From NCBI GenBank assembly GCA_003215315.1, contig QCKO01000007.1:1-50295 (forward strand): a stretch of 50,295 nt of DNA. The letters are read 5' to 3'. Positions 35,178 to 44,206 of this stretch are shown in pieces (positions within the stretch are counted from its first letter, which is position 1; each line of letters opens with the position of its first letter). The notes under the pieces are model-generated. The model worked only from the letters and a program-made list of their open reading frames with translations. It ran no database searches and had not been told where the DNA came from. Both the position numbers and the translations under genes were made by a program. The DNA is from Prochlorococcus sp. AG-409-P19. Its GTDB lineage: Bacteria; Cyanobacteriota; Cyanobacteriia; PCC-6307; Cyanobiaceae.

Positions 35178-35776
35178 CTAATTTAATTAAAAAACTTAAG
35201 TCTATTATTTTTAGCCTAATAATATTTCTTTGTCTTTTTTCTTTGCCAGTAGATGTTTATGCATCTATTGATGAAGCAATATTTGCAGGGGGATGTTTTT
35301 GGTGTTTAGAGCATGACCTTGAAGATTTGAATGGTGTAATTAGTGCTCAAAGCGGATATTCAGGAGGTGAAATGAAAAAACCTACATATCAAAATCATAA
35401 GGGTCATCAAGAAAGTGTTTTAGTTAAGTTTGATACGTCTGAAATAAGTTATGAAAAGCTGCTTCAAAATTTCTGGATTAATATTGATCCCTTTGATGGG
35501 GACGGACAGTTTTGTGATAGAGGAGACTCATATAAGCCTGTTATTTTTGCTAATGGAATCGGACAGATGGAAATGGCGAAGAAAAGCTTTAATGCCGTCG
35601 CTAAGGATTTGGATGTTAACCCTAGTGATTTAAAGGTTGAGATAAAACAATCTGGAAAATTTTGGATAGCGGAAAGATATCATCAGGACTTTGCTAAAAA
35701 AAATAATCTTAAATATAATTTTTATAGATTTAGCTGTGGCAGGGATAAAAGGTTGGCGGATGTTTGGCCTAAATGA
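35174..35776 (+). CDS. msrA: Peptide methionine sulfoxide reductase MsrA, exported form
   Basis: 200 aa. A hydrophobic signal sequence (1-30, ending VDVYA) precedes the MsrA domain. Catalytic Cys41 lies in AGGCFWCLE, followed by [13 protein letters not shown] and [16 protein letters not shown]. It reduces methionine-S-sulfoxide in proteins. The signal implies action in the periplasm or thylakoid lumen, unlike the usual cytoplasmic MsrA. It overlaps lpxB by 4 nt, so it is translationally coupled to the lipid A cluster. Confidence 0.94.
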   Translation: MTNLIKKLKSIIFSLIIFLCLFSLPVDVYASIDEAIFAGGCFWCLEHDLEDLNGVISAQSGYSGGEMKKPTYQNHKGHQESVLVKFDTSEISYEKLLQNFWINIDPFDGDGQFCDRGDSYKPVIFANGIGQMEMAKKSFNAVAKDLDVNPSDLKVEIKQSGKFWIAERYHQDFAKKNNLKYNFYRFSCGRDKRLADVWPK

Positions 35777-35908
35777 TCCATCATAAGATTCGCCCAATAT
35801 GAAGAAAACCTTAAGAGAAACGCACTCCTTCGTAAAGATTTAACTCTTTGGCTATTCCCATCTGGAATTTATTCACTACCATTTATTCGTGATTTTAGAA
35901 GGGGATGT

Positions 35909-36121
35909 ATGTATTTGCTGATTATTAAGGATGGTTTGGTCTCTAGGTATTTTGGTCCTTATGAAACCCCAAAAGATGCATCTGATGATGTCCAAAGTGT
36001 CCTGTCATCTTTCTCTTCAAGATCAAGGTGGCAGATTAATTCATTAGAAAGACCTATAAAAGATAGTTTTTCTAAAAGATTGAATAATCGCGAGATGGCT
36101 TTTAATTTAAAGGTTTCTTGA
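35909..36121 (+). CDS. Small conserved protein, function unknown
   Basis: 70 aa with an ATG preceded by AAGGGGAT about 8 nt upstream, a good ribosome-binding site. It starts with a beta-strand (MYLLIIKDGLVSRYFGPYET) followed by an amphipathic helix (KDASDDVQSVLSSFSSR) and a basic C-terminus. It is soluble and no family is recognised. It is convergent with pepA, with 27 bp between stops. Confidence 0.65.
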   Translation: MYLLIIKDGLVSRYFGPYETPKDASDDVQSVLSSFSSRSRWQINSLERPIKDSFSKRLNNREMAFNLKVS

Positions 36122-36148
36122 GTTTTGCTTATTAAGTAAAGAATTCTT

Positions 36149-37651
36149 CTATTGATTATCTAAGTCTTCAAAAGACTTACTGAGATTGTAGATCCATTCA
36201 ACCAAAGTTCTTACTCCATATCCAGTAGCTCCTGGTGGATTTATTCCTCTGTTTTTTTCTGTCCAGCAAGTGCCTGCAATATCAATATGTGCCCAAGGGA
36301 TACTTGGGTTGACAAATTCTTTTAGAAATAGTGCTGCTGTGATTGATCCTCCTGCTCTAGGGCCAGTATTTTGTATATCTGCAAATAAGGATTTTAAACC
36401 TTCCTTATAAGAATTCTGCATAGGCATTCTCCAGATCCCTTCGCCTGTATTAGCTGCAGCTGTTGTTATTTGTTCAGACAGTTCTTGGTTCTCAGTCCAT
36501 AATCCTGCAATTTCATCTCCCAATGCAATGACGCAAGCACCTGTGAGAGTTGCAAGATCAATGATTGCATCAGGCTCTAGTTCGCAGCCATAGACAAGTG
36601 CGTCTGCAAGCGTTAGGCGTCCTTCAGCGTCAGTATTGTTTACTTCTATAGTTTTCCCATTGGAGGCCGTAATAATATCTCCAGGATGCATCGCTGAGCC
36701 ATTAACCATATTTTCACAGGCAGCCACTAAAAAATGCACTTCTATAAAGCTAGGCTTAAGTTGTGCTATTGATCTTGCGGCTCCTATGACTGCTGCACTT
36801 CCACCCATATCGTATTTCATTTTTTCTATTTGGGAGGCACCCACTTTCAAGTTATAACCACCAGAGTCAAAGGTTAGACCTTTTCCTATTAGTACAACTC
36901 TCTTTTTAATCTCTCCTTTCGGTGAATAAGTTAAATGTATAAACTTTGGTTCTAGGTCAGATCCTTTAGCTACAGCCAAAAAGGCTCCCATAGATTTCTT
37001 TTTGCATTGATCCTTGTCGAGTATTTTGACTCTAATATTAAATTCTTTAGAGATATTTATTGCTTCTTCTGCTAATTGAGAGGGAGTTAGAATATTTGGA
37101 GGAGCTCCAACTAAATATCTTGCAAGTTCAACACCTTTACATATCGAATTGAGTTCATTAATAGCAAGCTTAGTATCTTTATTGAGATTAATTAGCTCTA
37201 TTTTCTCAGGAAAAACTTTCTTTTCTGGGTCACTTTTGAATCTGTTGTCTTTAAAAGTTACTAGATGACATGCTTCTCCAACAGTTTTTGCTGCAGAGCT
37301 TGGTATAAAAGCATCCCAAGGAAAACTAATTCCCAATATTCCAGAATATCCCAAACTCTGTTTTACTCCAACACAAGTTGCTTCTCTAATACTGTCTAGG
37401 CTTAATTCTTCTGGGCGCCCTAGTCCAACTAGAACAATTTTTTCTGGAGAAGTGTTATTGAATTGAAAATGGACTTTCTGTCCTGACTTTCCAGTGAAAG
37501 ATTTGTCTTCCAGCTTCTTTTTGAGCAGCTCAGAATTTATAAGCTTATCAAGGAACATTATTTCTTGATTCACTCTTTCTTCAAGTACTCCAATGACTAG
37601 AACGTTTCCGTTCCAATCATTGAGATCTTGAGAAGTAATTGAGACTTCCAT
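36149..37651 (-). CDS. pepA: Cytosol leucyl aminopeptidase (M17)
   Basis: 500 aa. A variable N-terminal macro-like domain precedes the M17 catalytic domain, with the first Lys/Asp metal ligands in LIGKGLTFDSGGYNLK and the hallmark NTDAEGRLTLADAL. It removes N-terminal residues from peptides, uses two divalent metals and forms hexamers. The ATG start gives MEVSITSQ. It is followed after 36 bp upstream-to-downstream by the GIY-YIG gene's stop region, both on the minus strand. Confidence 0.97.
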   Translation of the reverse strand: MEVSITSQDLNDWNGNVLVIGVLEERVNQEIMFLDKLINSELLKKKLEDKSFTGKSGQKVHFQFNNTSPEKIVLVGLGRPEELSLDSIREATCVGVKQSLGYSGILGISFPWDAFIPSSAAKTVGEACHLVTFKDNRFKSDPEKKVFPEKIELINLNKDTKLAINELNSICKGVELARYLVGAPPNILTPSQLAEEAINISKEFNIRVKILDKDQCKKKSMGAFLAVAKGSDLEPKFIHLTYSPKGEIKKRVVLIGKGLTFDSGGYNLKVGASQIEKMKYDMGGSAAVIGAARSIAQLKPSFIEVHFLVAACENMVNGSAMHPGDIITASNGKTIEVNNTDAEGRLTLADALVYGCELEPDAIIDLATLTGACVIALGDEIAGLWTENQELSEQITTAAANTGEGIWRMPMQNSYKEGLKSLFADIQNTGPRAGGSITAALFLKEFVNPSIPWAHIDIAGTCWTEKNRGINPPGATGYGVRTLVEWIYNLSKSFEDLDNQ

Positions 37652-37687
37652 TTCTTTGGCACGTTTACTTAATGCTAACCATTCTGG

Positions 37688-38296
37688 CTAATAAATTTGT
37701 GATGTAAATGGAGTTGCCCATCTATCTCGAGTTTCCTTATTGAAAGGTGGCAACCAAGCTTGAATAAGTTTTTGTTCTAGTTTCCTTCTTAAGTGTGTTT
37801 CTTTTGGAACGTCAAGCCAGAATCGAATATTTAATTGACATTTCAGTCCTGCTTTTTGAAGTGATTCAGAATAATTAGATAAATAGAGCTTGCAGTCATG
37901 TTCTCCTTTCCAGCGTTTTTCGGCTGAAATTGTTTCGCCAATATAAAGTATTATATTTTTATTTTGATCTTTTAATTTATCCATAACTATATAAATTGCA
38001 GGACCTTTATGAGGAGAGACTGTCCATCTCCAGAAGTTTAGAGGTAATGCGGTTAATCTTAGTGGACATAATTTACTAATTTCATTTGTTTCAACTGAAC
38101 TAAATAATGTGGTTTGCTGATTTCTTGAACCTAAACCATGTAATAACTTTTCTTGATGTAGATAGATTTTTTCTTGCCAATTTTCGATGGTTTCAAAACT
38201 AAGATTTAACTCTTTTTCAAGATCTCCCGAAAAGAAAGTGTTAGAATTTTTGTTAAATAATTCACCCTGATTTGGTTTGTTAAGTCTTGAACACAT
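37688..38296 (-). CDS. GIY-YIG domain protein
   Basis: 202 aa. The C-terminal half (about 90-200) carries the GIY-YIG nuclease layout: AIYIVMDKL (first strand), ILYIGETISAEKRW with the conserved Arg (second strand and helix), a basic helix with His (GEHDCKLY), and the metal-binding Glu context LEQKLIQAWLPPFN. The N-terminal 85 residues are not recognised. No intron, restriction or recombination gene is adjacent, so homing or mobility is not supported. A repair or structure-specific nuclease is a family-level guess. Confidence 0.8.
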   Translation of the reverse strand: MCSRLNKPNQGELFNKNSNTFFSGDLEKELNLSFETIENWQEKIYLHQEKLLHGLGSRNQQTTLFSSVETNEISKLCPLRLTALPLNFWRWTVSPHKGPAIYIVMDKLKDQNKNIILYIGETISAEKRWKGEHDCKLYLSNYSESLQKAGLKCQLNIRFWLDVPKETHLRRKLEQKLIQAWLPPFNKETRDRWATPFTSQIY

Positions 38297-38977
38297 CTTT
38301 ATATGTGATTTATTTTAAAATTCATTATACTCTAAAGAATAATATGATTAAAATAATATATTGGGATCATAATTGATTCTAGGATTAATTTCCTATTTGT
38401 CATTACAACGAATCATATCTATTGTTGACATTTATTTGCTGGAGAAAATACTTTATACTTTTGAAGTATGCGTATAAAATTTTTCCTTCTTTATCAATAA
38501 TGTTAATGCGCTTTGAATTGAATAGAGAATCTTTTTACACTGTGATTTAGATTTTATCGTTAAGCATAGCATACAAGTTGATAGAATAATAGATAGAAAA
38601 ACTTTAGTACTATCTCTTGTGGTTGAAAAAAGTTAATACTTAGCTAATAGATATTACATTAAGATTGCTTATTTTACTATGACGTTTTTTGAAATGGATT
38701 GATCTCAATTAAGATTATTATAGGGGTGACGTTTCGCAATGTAATTATCATTTCCAGTATTAAGTTATAAGATGCAGTGAAACCCGACTATTTAAGTATT
38801 GTTTTTTTCTTGAACCATGAGAGATAATATAAGCGTATGCATGGAACTTCTACTTCAAGCTACTGTGTTTATCTTGTCTCAATTCCTAAAAGTTCAATCC
38901 GTTGAGCTCTCAAATTTTAAATCCAAAGCTATGTTGTGTAGTTTTTACAGCGAATATCAGCAACTAGGAGGATAGTT
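38297..38977. other. 681-bp intergenic region, longest empty stretch
   Basis: No ORF longer than about 25 codons and no tRNA-like structure was found. It is AT-rich up to about 38,700. The final part (about 38,820-38,960) is less AT-biased and may be the leader of the DUF1825-family gene or an unrecognised small RNA. Known picocyanobacterial Yfr1 sequence (ACTCCTCACAC) is absent. Confidence 0.5.
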
Positions 38978-39301
38978 ATGACTGGAAACTTCTTTGAATC
39001 TGAAATAGTTCAAGAAGAAGCGAAGAAGCTTTTTACTGATTATCAGCAACTTATGCAATTAGGTTCAGATTATGGAAAATTTGATAGGGAGGGTAAAAAG
39101 GTATTTATAAGTAAGATGGAGGAGCTTATGGGAAGATATAAGATTTTTATGAAGAGATTCGAGCTCTCAGAAGATTTTCAAGCAAAGATGACTGTAGAAC
39201 AATTAAAAACTCAATTAGGTCAATTTGGAATGACACCTGAGCAAATGTTTGATCAAATGAATTTAACTTTGGATAGAATGAAGTCTCAACTTGATACATA
39301 A
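38978..39301 (+). CDS. DUF1825 family protein
   Basis: 107 aa, all-helical and acidic. The sequence (FFESEIVQEEAKKLFTDYQ, MEELMGRYKIFMKRFELS, LGQFGMTPEQMFDQMN) matches the cyanobacteria-specific DUF1825 family. The function is not established. A consensus AGGAGG (38966-38971) is 6 nt before the ATG, stronger than most sites in this window, which suggests high expression. It is 49 bp ahead of tyrS. Confidence 0.85.
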   Translation: MTGNFFESEIVQEEAKKLFTDYQQLMQLGSDYGKFDREGKKVFISKMEELMGRYKIFMKRFELSEDFQAKMTVEQLKTQLGQFGMTPEQMFDQMNLTLDRMKSQLDT

Positions 39302-39350
39302 TCCGACTAATACGTCTTTTCAATTAATTCTATAAATTTGAAAGTCTCAA

Positions 39351-40598
39351 ATGCTTAATTCCAAAAAACCTTTACCTGACTTATTAGATCGAGGAATAGA
39401 TGATCTTTTCCCAAATACAAATACAGATGATCCCAATCAAAATCTTTGTAAAAGATTAGATCAACTTTTAATTTTAAAAAAAAGCCTGAGAGTTAAATTA
39501 GGAATTGATCCTACTGGCACTGATATTCATTTGGGCCACTCTATTCTTTTTAGGAAGTTAAGAGCTTTTCAAGATGCTGGTCATAAAGCTATTTTAATTA
39601 TTGGTGATTTTACCGCTAGGATTGGAGACCCTACAGGAAAAAGCAAAACAAGAATACAGTTAAGTGAGGAGGAAATTGCTGCAAATTCTAAAACTTATTT
39701 GGAACAGTTAGGTATGGGGAGATCTCCTGAAAACTCTTTATTGGATTTTTCTACTCCTGGTAGATTAGAAATACACAGCAATAGTGAATGGCTAAGCAAA
39801 CTTAATTTATCTCAGGTTATTGATTTGATGAGTAATTCAACAGTTGGGCAAATGCTTGCTAAAGAGGATTTTGGTAATCGTTATGCATCTGGAACTCCAA
39901 TTTCCATGCATGAATTTTTATATCCGCTGCTTCAAGGTTATGACTCAGTGGCTGTTGAGTCGGATTTGGAGTTAGGAGGTACAGATCAGAAGTTTAATGT
40001 GGCAATGGGTAGAGATCTTCAACGTGCCTTTAATCAAACCCCACAATTTGGAATGCTTTTACCAATTTTATTAGGTATAGATGGATCTCAAAAGATGAGT
40101 AAAAGTTTAGGAAATACTGTTGCCCTTTCTGAGGATCCTTTATCGATGTATTCCAAATTAGAAAAGGTACCAGACGATATTGTTAACGATTATCTGAACT
40201 TGTTAACTAATATCGATATGAACAATTTACCATCAAATCCACGAGAACTTCAGAAGTTAATGGCTAAGGAAGTTACTGCTAGTATTCATGGTTTGAGAGC
40301 AGCTGAATCTGCGCAATCTGATGCTCAAAAGTTAATTTTAGGGAATAAAGAATCAATTCAGGATGTTCCAGAGGTGTCTATGTCTAATCTTGTATTCCCC
40401 TTGAAAGCTTTCTATCTGGTCAGTGCAATTGGCTTATCTCCAACAAGTAGTGAAGCAAGACGGCAAATTAAGGGTGGAGCAATACGTATAGATGGAGAAA
40501 AAATAACGGATGCTAATTTAGAATTCTCTAATAAGAAAATGTTATTAGGAAAAATCATACAAGTAGGTAAGAAAAATTTTCGCCGATTATCTAATTAG
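39351..40598 (+). CDS. tyrS: Tyrosyl-tRNA synthetase
   Basis: 415 aa class I aminoacyl-tRNA synthetase. The HIGH-type motif is HLGH in [22 protein letters not shown] is present in [11 protein letters not shown], and a C-terminal S4 domain (about 345-415, [18 protein letters not shown]) binds tRNA. The spacing fits the TyrRZ-like branch common in cyanobacteria. It is probably co-transcribed with the DUF1825-family gene upstream and pyrF 20 bp downstream. Confidence 0.96.
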   Translation: MLNSKKPLPDLLDRGIDDLFPNTNTDDPNQNLCKRLDQLLILKKSLRVKLGIDPTGTDIHLGHSILFRKLRAFQDAGHKAILIIGDFTARIGDPTGKSKTRIQLSEEEIAANSKTYLEQLGMGRSPENSLLDFSTPGRLEIHSNSEWLSKLNLSQVIDLMSNSTVGQMLAKEDFGNRYASGTPISMHEFLYPLLQGYDSVAVESDLELGGTDQKFNVAMGRDLQRAFNQTPQFGMLLPILLGIDGSQKMSKSLGNTVALSEDPLSMYSKLEKVPDDIVNDYLNLLTNIDMNNLPSNPRELQKLMAKEVTASIHGLRAAESAQSDAQKLILGNKESIQDVPEVSMSNLVFPLKAFYLVSAIGLSPTSSEARRQIKGGAIRIDGEKITDANLEFSNKKMLLGKIIQVGKKNFRRLSN

Positions 40599-40618
40599 AT
40601 TGAAACTATTTGAGACCC

Positions 40619-41350
40619 ATGAATATTCAAGAGAAAACATCTGAAAAATTGATTCTTGCTTTGGATGGTATGGATCAATCTGATGTATTTGCACTTATTG
40701 ATAAGTTGCCAGATTTATTATGGGTTAAAGTTGGATTGGAGTTATTTGTAACTTACGGCCCTCAAATTATTTGTAGGTTGAGAGATAAGGGGAAAAAGGT
40801 TTTTTTGGATCTGAAATTTCATGATATTCCGAATACTGTTTCTAAAGCTTGCTTTAAAGCAGCCCAAACAGGTGCAGATTTTATATCCATTCATGCATGC
40901 GCAGGAAGCAAAGCTTTAAAGTTATCGAATCAAGCCGTTATTGAAGGGGCTGCAATAGCAAATTTACCTCCTCCAACTTTGTTGGCAATTACGATGCTTA
41001 CGAGTTGGGAGCAAGAATGTTTTAATAAAGAAATTACAACTAATCAAACTATTAATGAAAGGGTCGCTCATTTTGCAAGTTTGGCTTTTTCAGCAGGTAT
41101 TAGAGGTTGTGTATGTTCTCCGCATGAAGTTCAATTTCTTAGGAAGATGTACCCTTATGATTTGAAATTAATAACTCCTGGTATTCGTTCTTTTGATTCA
41201 AATATGCATGATCAGGTAAGAGTAATGAATGCTTCTACTGCATTAAAAAAAGGAGCAGACTTGTTAGTAGTAGGGAGGTTAATTACCGAGTCTTCTGATC
41301 CATTGGGATCATTTGAAAATTTGTGTAAAGAGATTATTGATTCCTATTAA
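40619..41350 (+). CDS. pyrF: Orotidine 5'-phosphate decarboxylase
   Basis: 243 aa from ATG 40619; an in-frame TTG three codons earlier is less likely. TIM-barrel OMP decarboxylase of UMP synthesis. ILALDGMD, WVKVGLELF, the catalytic FLDLKFHDIPNTV (Lys-x-x-x-Asp), and LITPGIR plus VVGRLITES phosphate-binding segments are all visible. Its stop codon overlaps the stop of the convergent plsY (41347-41350). Confidence 0.96.
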   Translation: MNIQEKTSEKLILALDGMDQSDVFALIDKLPDLLWVKVGLELFVTYGPQIICRLRDKGKKVFLDLKFHDIPNTVSKACFKAAQTGADFISIHACAGSKALKLSNQAVIEGAAIANLPPPTLLAITMLTSWEQECFNKEITTNQTINERVAHFASLAFSAGIRGCVCSPHEVQFLRKMYPYDLKLITPGIRSFDSNMHDQVRVMNASTALKKGADLLVVGRLITESSDPLGSFENLCKEIIDSY

Positions 41351-41949
41351 TTTCTACCCTTCCCAACGATAGATTCCTCTTTGTTTATTAATCGTTTTAT
41401 ATTGCTACGATGCCTCCAAATTACTAAGAACATTGATATTAAACTTGCTAGTAAGTAAGGAGCTGAAAAGGAGCTGTTAGCAAAACTTATACACATAAGA
41501 ATTGGAAGAGATATAGCCGAAATAATGCTTGCAATTGAAACTATTTTGAATGCAGAGAAAATTAAAGCGAAAATACCTAAAGATGCTAACCCTACTTTCC
41601 AAGATAGGCCCAGGAAAACCCCCAAACCAGTGGCTACAGCTTTACCCCCTTGCCAATTAAGCCAAAGAGGCCAAATATGTCCTGCTAAAGCGGCTAATCC
41701 AATTGATATTTGCCAGTATTCATTTAACAGTAAATTTTTGGCAATTAACACAGCAACCATTCCTTTACTTACATCTATTAAAAAAACACTTAATGCAGCT
41801 TTTTTGCCAATCTGTCTTAAAACATTGGTTGCCCCTGTTGAGCCTGAACCTACTTCTCTTATGTCAATACCAGCTAACCATTTTCCGGCTAAATATCCAC
41901 TAGGGATTGATCCTAATAAGTAGCCGATGGGAAGAATTAGTAAGTTCAA
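41347..41949 (-). CDS. plsY: Acyl-phosphate:glycerol-3-phosphate acyltransferase
   Basis: 200 aa with about five membrane segments. It makes lysophosphatidic acid from acyl-phosphate and glycerol-3-phosphate. The family motifs are GSIPSGYLAGKW, REVGSGSTGATNVLR and GHIWPLWLNWQGGKAVATGLGV. It is the last gene of a minus-strand run from 45600, 21 bp after the DUF3086 gene. Its stop overlaps the pyrF stop on the other strand. Confidence 0.95.
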   Translation of the reverse strand: MNLLILPIGYLLGSIPSGYLAGKWLAGIDIREVGSGSTGATNVLRQIGKKAALSVFLIDVSKGMVAVLIAKNLLLNEYWQISIGLAALAGHIWPLWLNWQGGKAVATGLGVFLGLSWKVGLASLGIFALIFSAFKIVSIASIISAISLPILMCISFANSSFSAPYLLASLISMFLVIWRHRSNIKRLINKEESIVGKGRN

Positions 41950-41970
41950 AAAAACTATTAGTAGAAGTAT

Positions 41971-43008
41971 TTAGAATATATCTTCATCATCATAAAGCTC
42001 TTCAGGACTTGCTGAAAATGCTAACCATATTGGGAACTGAAGTATAGGTATTTCTACACTAATTTCAGCGGCGTCAATGATTATCATTGGAAGATCTCCC
42101 GTGGCTTCTAGCCGGTCAGCCCGTTCTATCAGGCTGTCAGGTCTCTCGAAGAGGACTATTCCGCTATTAGGCCCGAAATCTTCTCTGCTGAGGCCTAAGG
42201 CATCTTGAAGGCCTCTCCTCCATTCTCCTAGCCTTTCTGGCTGGCTAGCCAACACTAGAGTTTGGAATTGCTCTCCATAGAGTTCTCCAAGGATTGCGAT
42301 TAACGCAGCAGTTACCAAGATGTTTTTAGACCTATTTCCTCTGCTTGGTTGAGCACCTCTTCCTCCCATGCTAAAAAACCAGTCATTTAGAAGGTCTATA
42401 TCTTTTGAATCAAGACTTCGTCTGAGTTTCCATGGCTCAGCATAGTAGTCAGGTTGGTCTAAGAATTTGTTAAAACAACTTCGTATTAACTTTTCATCTG
42501 GTTTAAAGGTGTCTGAAATAGCTGGAAGAGGTTCTTGCTCTTTGATATTTGAGGACTTTTCTTTTGAGTTTTCATCTAAAGGTGATGGCTGAACGATGAC
42601 AGGCTGAACAACTAGTTCAAGTTGTTCAGCTGATTGGGTTAGATCTTGTAATGCGCCTGTTAGATATTCTTGAAAGCCTTTAACTTTTCTAGCAATAGCA
42701 TCAGATTGCCCAGTGAATGATGATTTTAATTCTTTATCAATCTGGGACTTCTTATGCGCAAGGTTTTTAATATCATTTTCTAATTCGCTTTTTTGAACCT
42801 GTAGGTCATTTAATGCCAAATTAATAAAATCTTGACATTTGCTTTGGATTAGATCTTTATTGTAATTATTGGAAGGGTTTTTATCTTGTGAATGATTGAC
42901 TTTTTTTACCTGTTTAACATTATCAATTTTCTCTTCTTTGTTTAATGGCTTATCCTTTGTTTCTTCATCAGAGACGTTTTTGCTTGTTGTAGGATTTATG
43001 TCAGACAT
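41971..43008 (-). CDS. DUF3086 family protein
   Basis: 345 aa. A disordered, Lys/Asp/Asn-rich head (1-55) is followed by a long coiled coil (about 60-135, CQDFINLALNDLQVQKSELE and on) and a C-terminal globular domain (about 175-335, PDYYAEPWKLRRSLDSKDID, FSMGGRGAQPSRGNRSKN). The globular part matches the cyanobacterial DUF3086 family. No signal peptide or membrane helix is seen, so it is probably a cytoplasmic peripheral factor. It lies 17 bp behind the DUF3119 gene and 21 bp before plsY. The function is unknown; context suggests membrane-lipid metabolism. Confidence 0.85.
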   Translation of the reverse strand: MSDINPTTSKNVSDEETKDKPLNKEEKIDNVKQVKKVNHSQDKNPSNNYNKDLIQSKCQDFINLALNDLQVQKSELENDIKNLAHKKSQIDKELKSSFTGQSDAIARKVKGFQEYLTGALQDLTQSAEQLELVVQPVIVQPSPLDENSKEKSSNIKEQEPLPAISDTFKPDEKLIRSCFNKFLDQPDYYAEPWKLRRSLDSKDIDLLNDWFFSMGGRGAQPSRGNRSKNILVTAALIAILGELYGEQFQTLVLASQPERLGEWRRGLQDALGLSREDFGPNSGIVLFERPDSLIERADRLEATGDLPMIIIDAAEISVEIPILQFPIWLAFSASPEELYDDEDIF

Positions 43009-43025
43009 ATCTATATGTAATTTAA

Positions 43026-43460
43026 TTATTTACTATGATTAGGTTCATTATCAACTTTTTTTATTTCTAAATTGCCAACTCTTAATCTAAGTTGATTTTC
43101 TAGAGCCTTTTGATCGAATAATATTGGAAGTAAATGTGGACTTGCTTCTTCCCTGAAATAAAATAAGCCTGGCAGGGAAGGAGCAATAATTCTCCATGCA
43201 ATCCATTTTTTGAATGGGAACCTTCGTAGCTCACGACCTAGTTGCAAAACAACCAAATCTTCTTTAGTAAATTGTAACTTCAAAGTAAAGGATTGAATAA
43301 AAAGAAAAAAGCCGAAACTACTTAAAATAATAGTTGGCCATGGATTGTAAGGAGTGATTAAGAAGATAAATCCAAAAGCTATTATTAATAGTGGCAAGCG
43401 ATGGGATGCAGGTAAAATAATGCTGTCAAAATTGGATTTTTGATTTGTTTGAATAGTCAT
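43026..43460 (-). CDS. DUF3119 family membrane protein with PH-like C-terminus
   Basis: 144 aa from ATG 43460. The frame is open 43 codons further, but that part lies inside mlaE and is Cys/Arg-rich nonsense. Two adjacent membrane helices (about 28-66, LLIIAFGFIFLITPYNPWP and on) are followed by a compact beta-rich domain (TKEDLVVLQLGRELRRFPFKKW, then PGLFYFREEASPHLLPILFD). This arrangement resembles bacterial PH-domain membrane proteins, which is my inference. The start overlaps the mlaE stop (TAATG), so translation is coupled. Confidence 0.82.
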   Translation of the reverse strand: MTIQTNQKSNFDSIILPASHRLPLLIIAFGFIFLITPYNPWPTIILSSFGFFLFIQSFTLKLQFTKEDLVVLQLGRELRRFPFKKWIAWRIIAPSLPGLFYFREEASPHLLPILFDQKALENQLRLRVGNLEIKKVDNEPNHSK

Positions 43461-44206
43461 TAGCTGAATAGAATTTGTGTTAGTAATACATCTGTAATAG
43501 AAACTGTTAAAAGAGTCATTACAACAGCACCTGTAGTACTTGAACCTACTTCTTTTGGACCTCCTCTGGTGGTGAGACCCCACCCGCAAGCAATTATTGC
43601 AATGAGGAGTCCAAATGCCACTGCCTTGATGAGCATAAAAGGTAGATCAGTCATAATTAGCCATTCACGAACGGAATTCCAGAACACAGTTGGTGGTATT
43701 TGGTAAAGGACCGTACTGCTTACTTGACCACTCCATAAAGCTACGGAAAAAAATAACAAGCATTGCACTGGTGCCATTACAATCATTGCAATTAGCCTTG
43801 GAACCACTAAATATTCAACAGGGTCGGTTCTTAGCATAGTTATTGCATCAATTTGTTCGGTAACTTTCATGGTCCCTAGTTGGGCAGCATAGGCAGTTGC
43901 TACTTTTCCAGTTAGGAGGGTAGCTGTTAATAAAGGAGCTATTTCTCTGGCCATTCCTATCGCTAATAACCCCCCCACTTCAGATCCCACGCCTTGTTTG
44001 CTTAACTCTGCTGCGACTTGAATATTGAAAACTGTTCCAGCGGCTACACTAGTAATCAGAATTATTAAAAAGCTTGATGGACCTGCCTCCATTAATTGTT
44101 CGAATAATTCTGATGCATTAATTTTCCCTGCCACAGCGGCATTAACCGCTTGGCCACCTATGAGAAGACTAGATCCGAATCTTTTTAGCCAGCGCGGAAT
44201 ATTCAT
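43460..44206 (-). CDS. mlaE: MlaE-family ABC transporter permease (lipid transport)
   Basis: 248 aa, about five or six membrane segments. The MlaE/YrbE/TGD1 signature is clear: VAAGTVFNIQVAAELSKQG, GGLLAIGMAREIAPLLTATLLTGKV, and a long cytoplasmic helix MKVTEQIDAITMLRTDPVEYLVVPR. It moves phospholipids across the periplasm together with an MlaF ATPase and an MCE (MlaD) protein; neither is adjacent here. It overlaps the GPH gene by 4 nt and the DUF3119 start by 1 nt. Confidence 0.93.
   Translation of the reverse strand: MNIPRWLKRFGSSLLIGGQAVNAAVAGKINASELFEQLMEAGPSSFLIILITSVAAGTVFNIQVAAELSKQGVGSEVGGLLAIGMAREIAPLLTATLLTGKVATAYAAQLGTMKVTEQIDAITMLRTDPVEYLVVPRLIAMIVMAPVQCLLFFSVALWSGQVSSTVLYQIPPTVFWNSVREWLIMTDLPFMLIKAVAFGLLIAIIACGWGLTTRGGPKEVGSSTTGAVVMTLLTVSITDVLLTQILFS

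Noticed and set aside
37688-38296. Homing endonuclease or mobile element from the GIY-YIG domain
   Set aside because: No intron, intein, terminal repeats or interrupted gene is around it.
38297-38977. Search for a Yfr-type small RNA or CRISPR array
   Set aside because: No ACTCCTCACAC core, repeated spacer units or stable hairpin with T-tract was seen. It is left as an unexplained spacer.
43461-43589. N-terminal extension of the DUF3119 protein
   Set aside because: It lies within mlaE, and its Cys/Arg/Tyr-rich composition looks like an out-of-frame translation. The ATG at 43460 is coupled to the mlaE stop.
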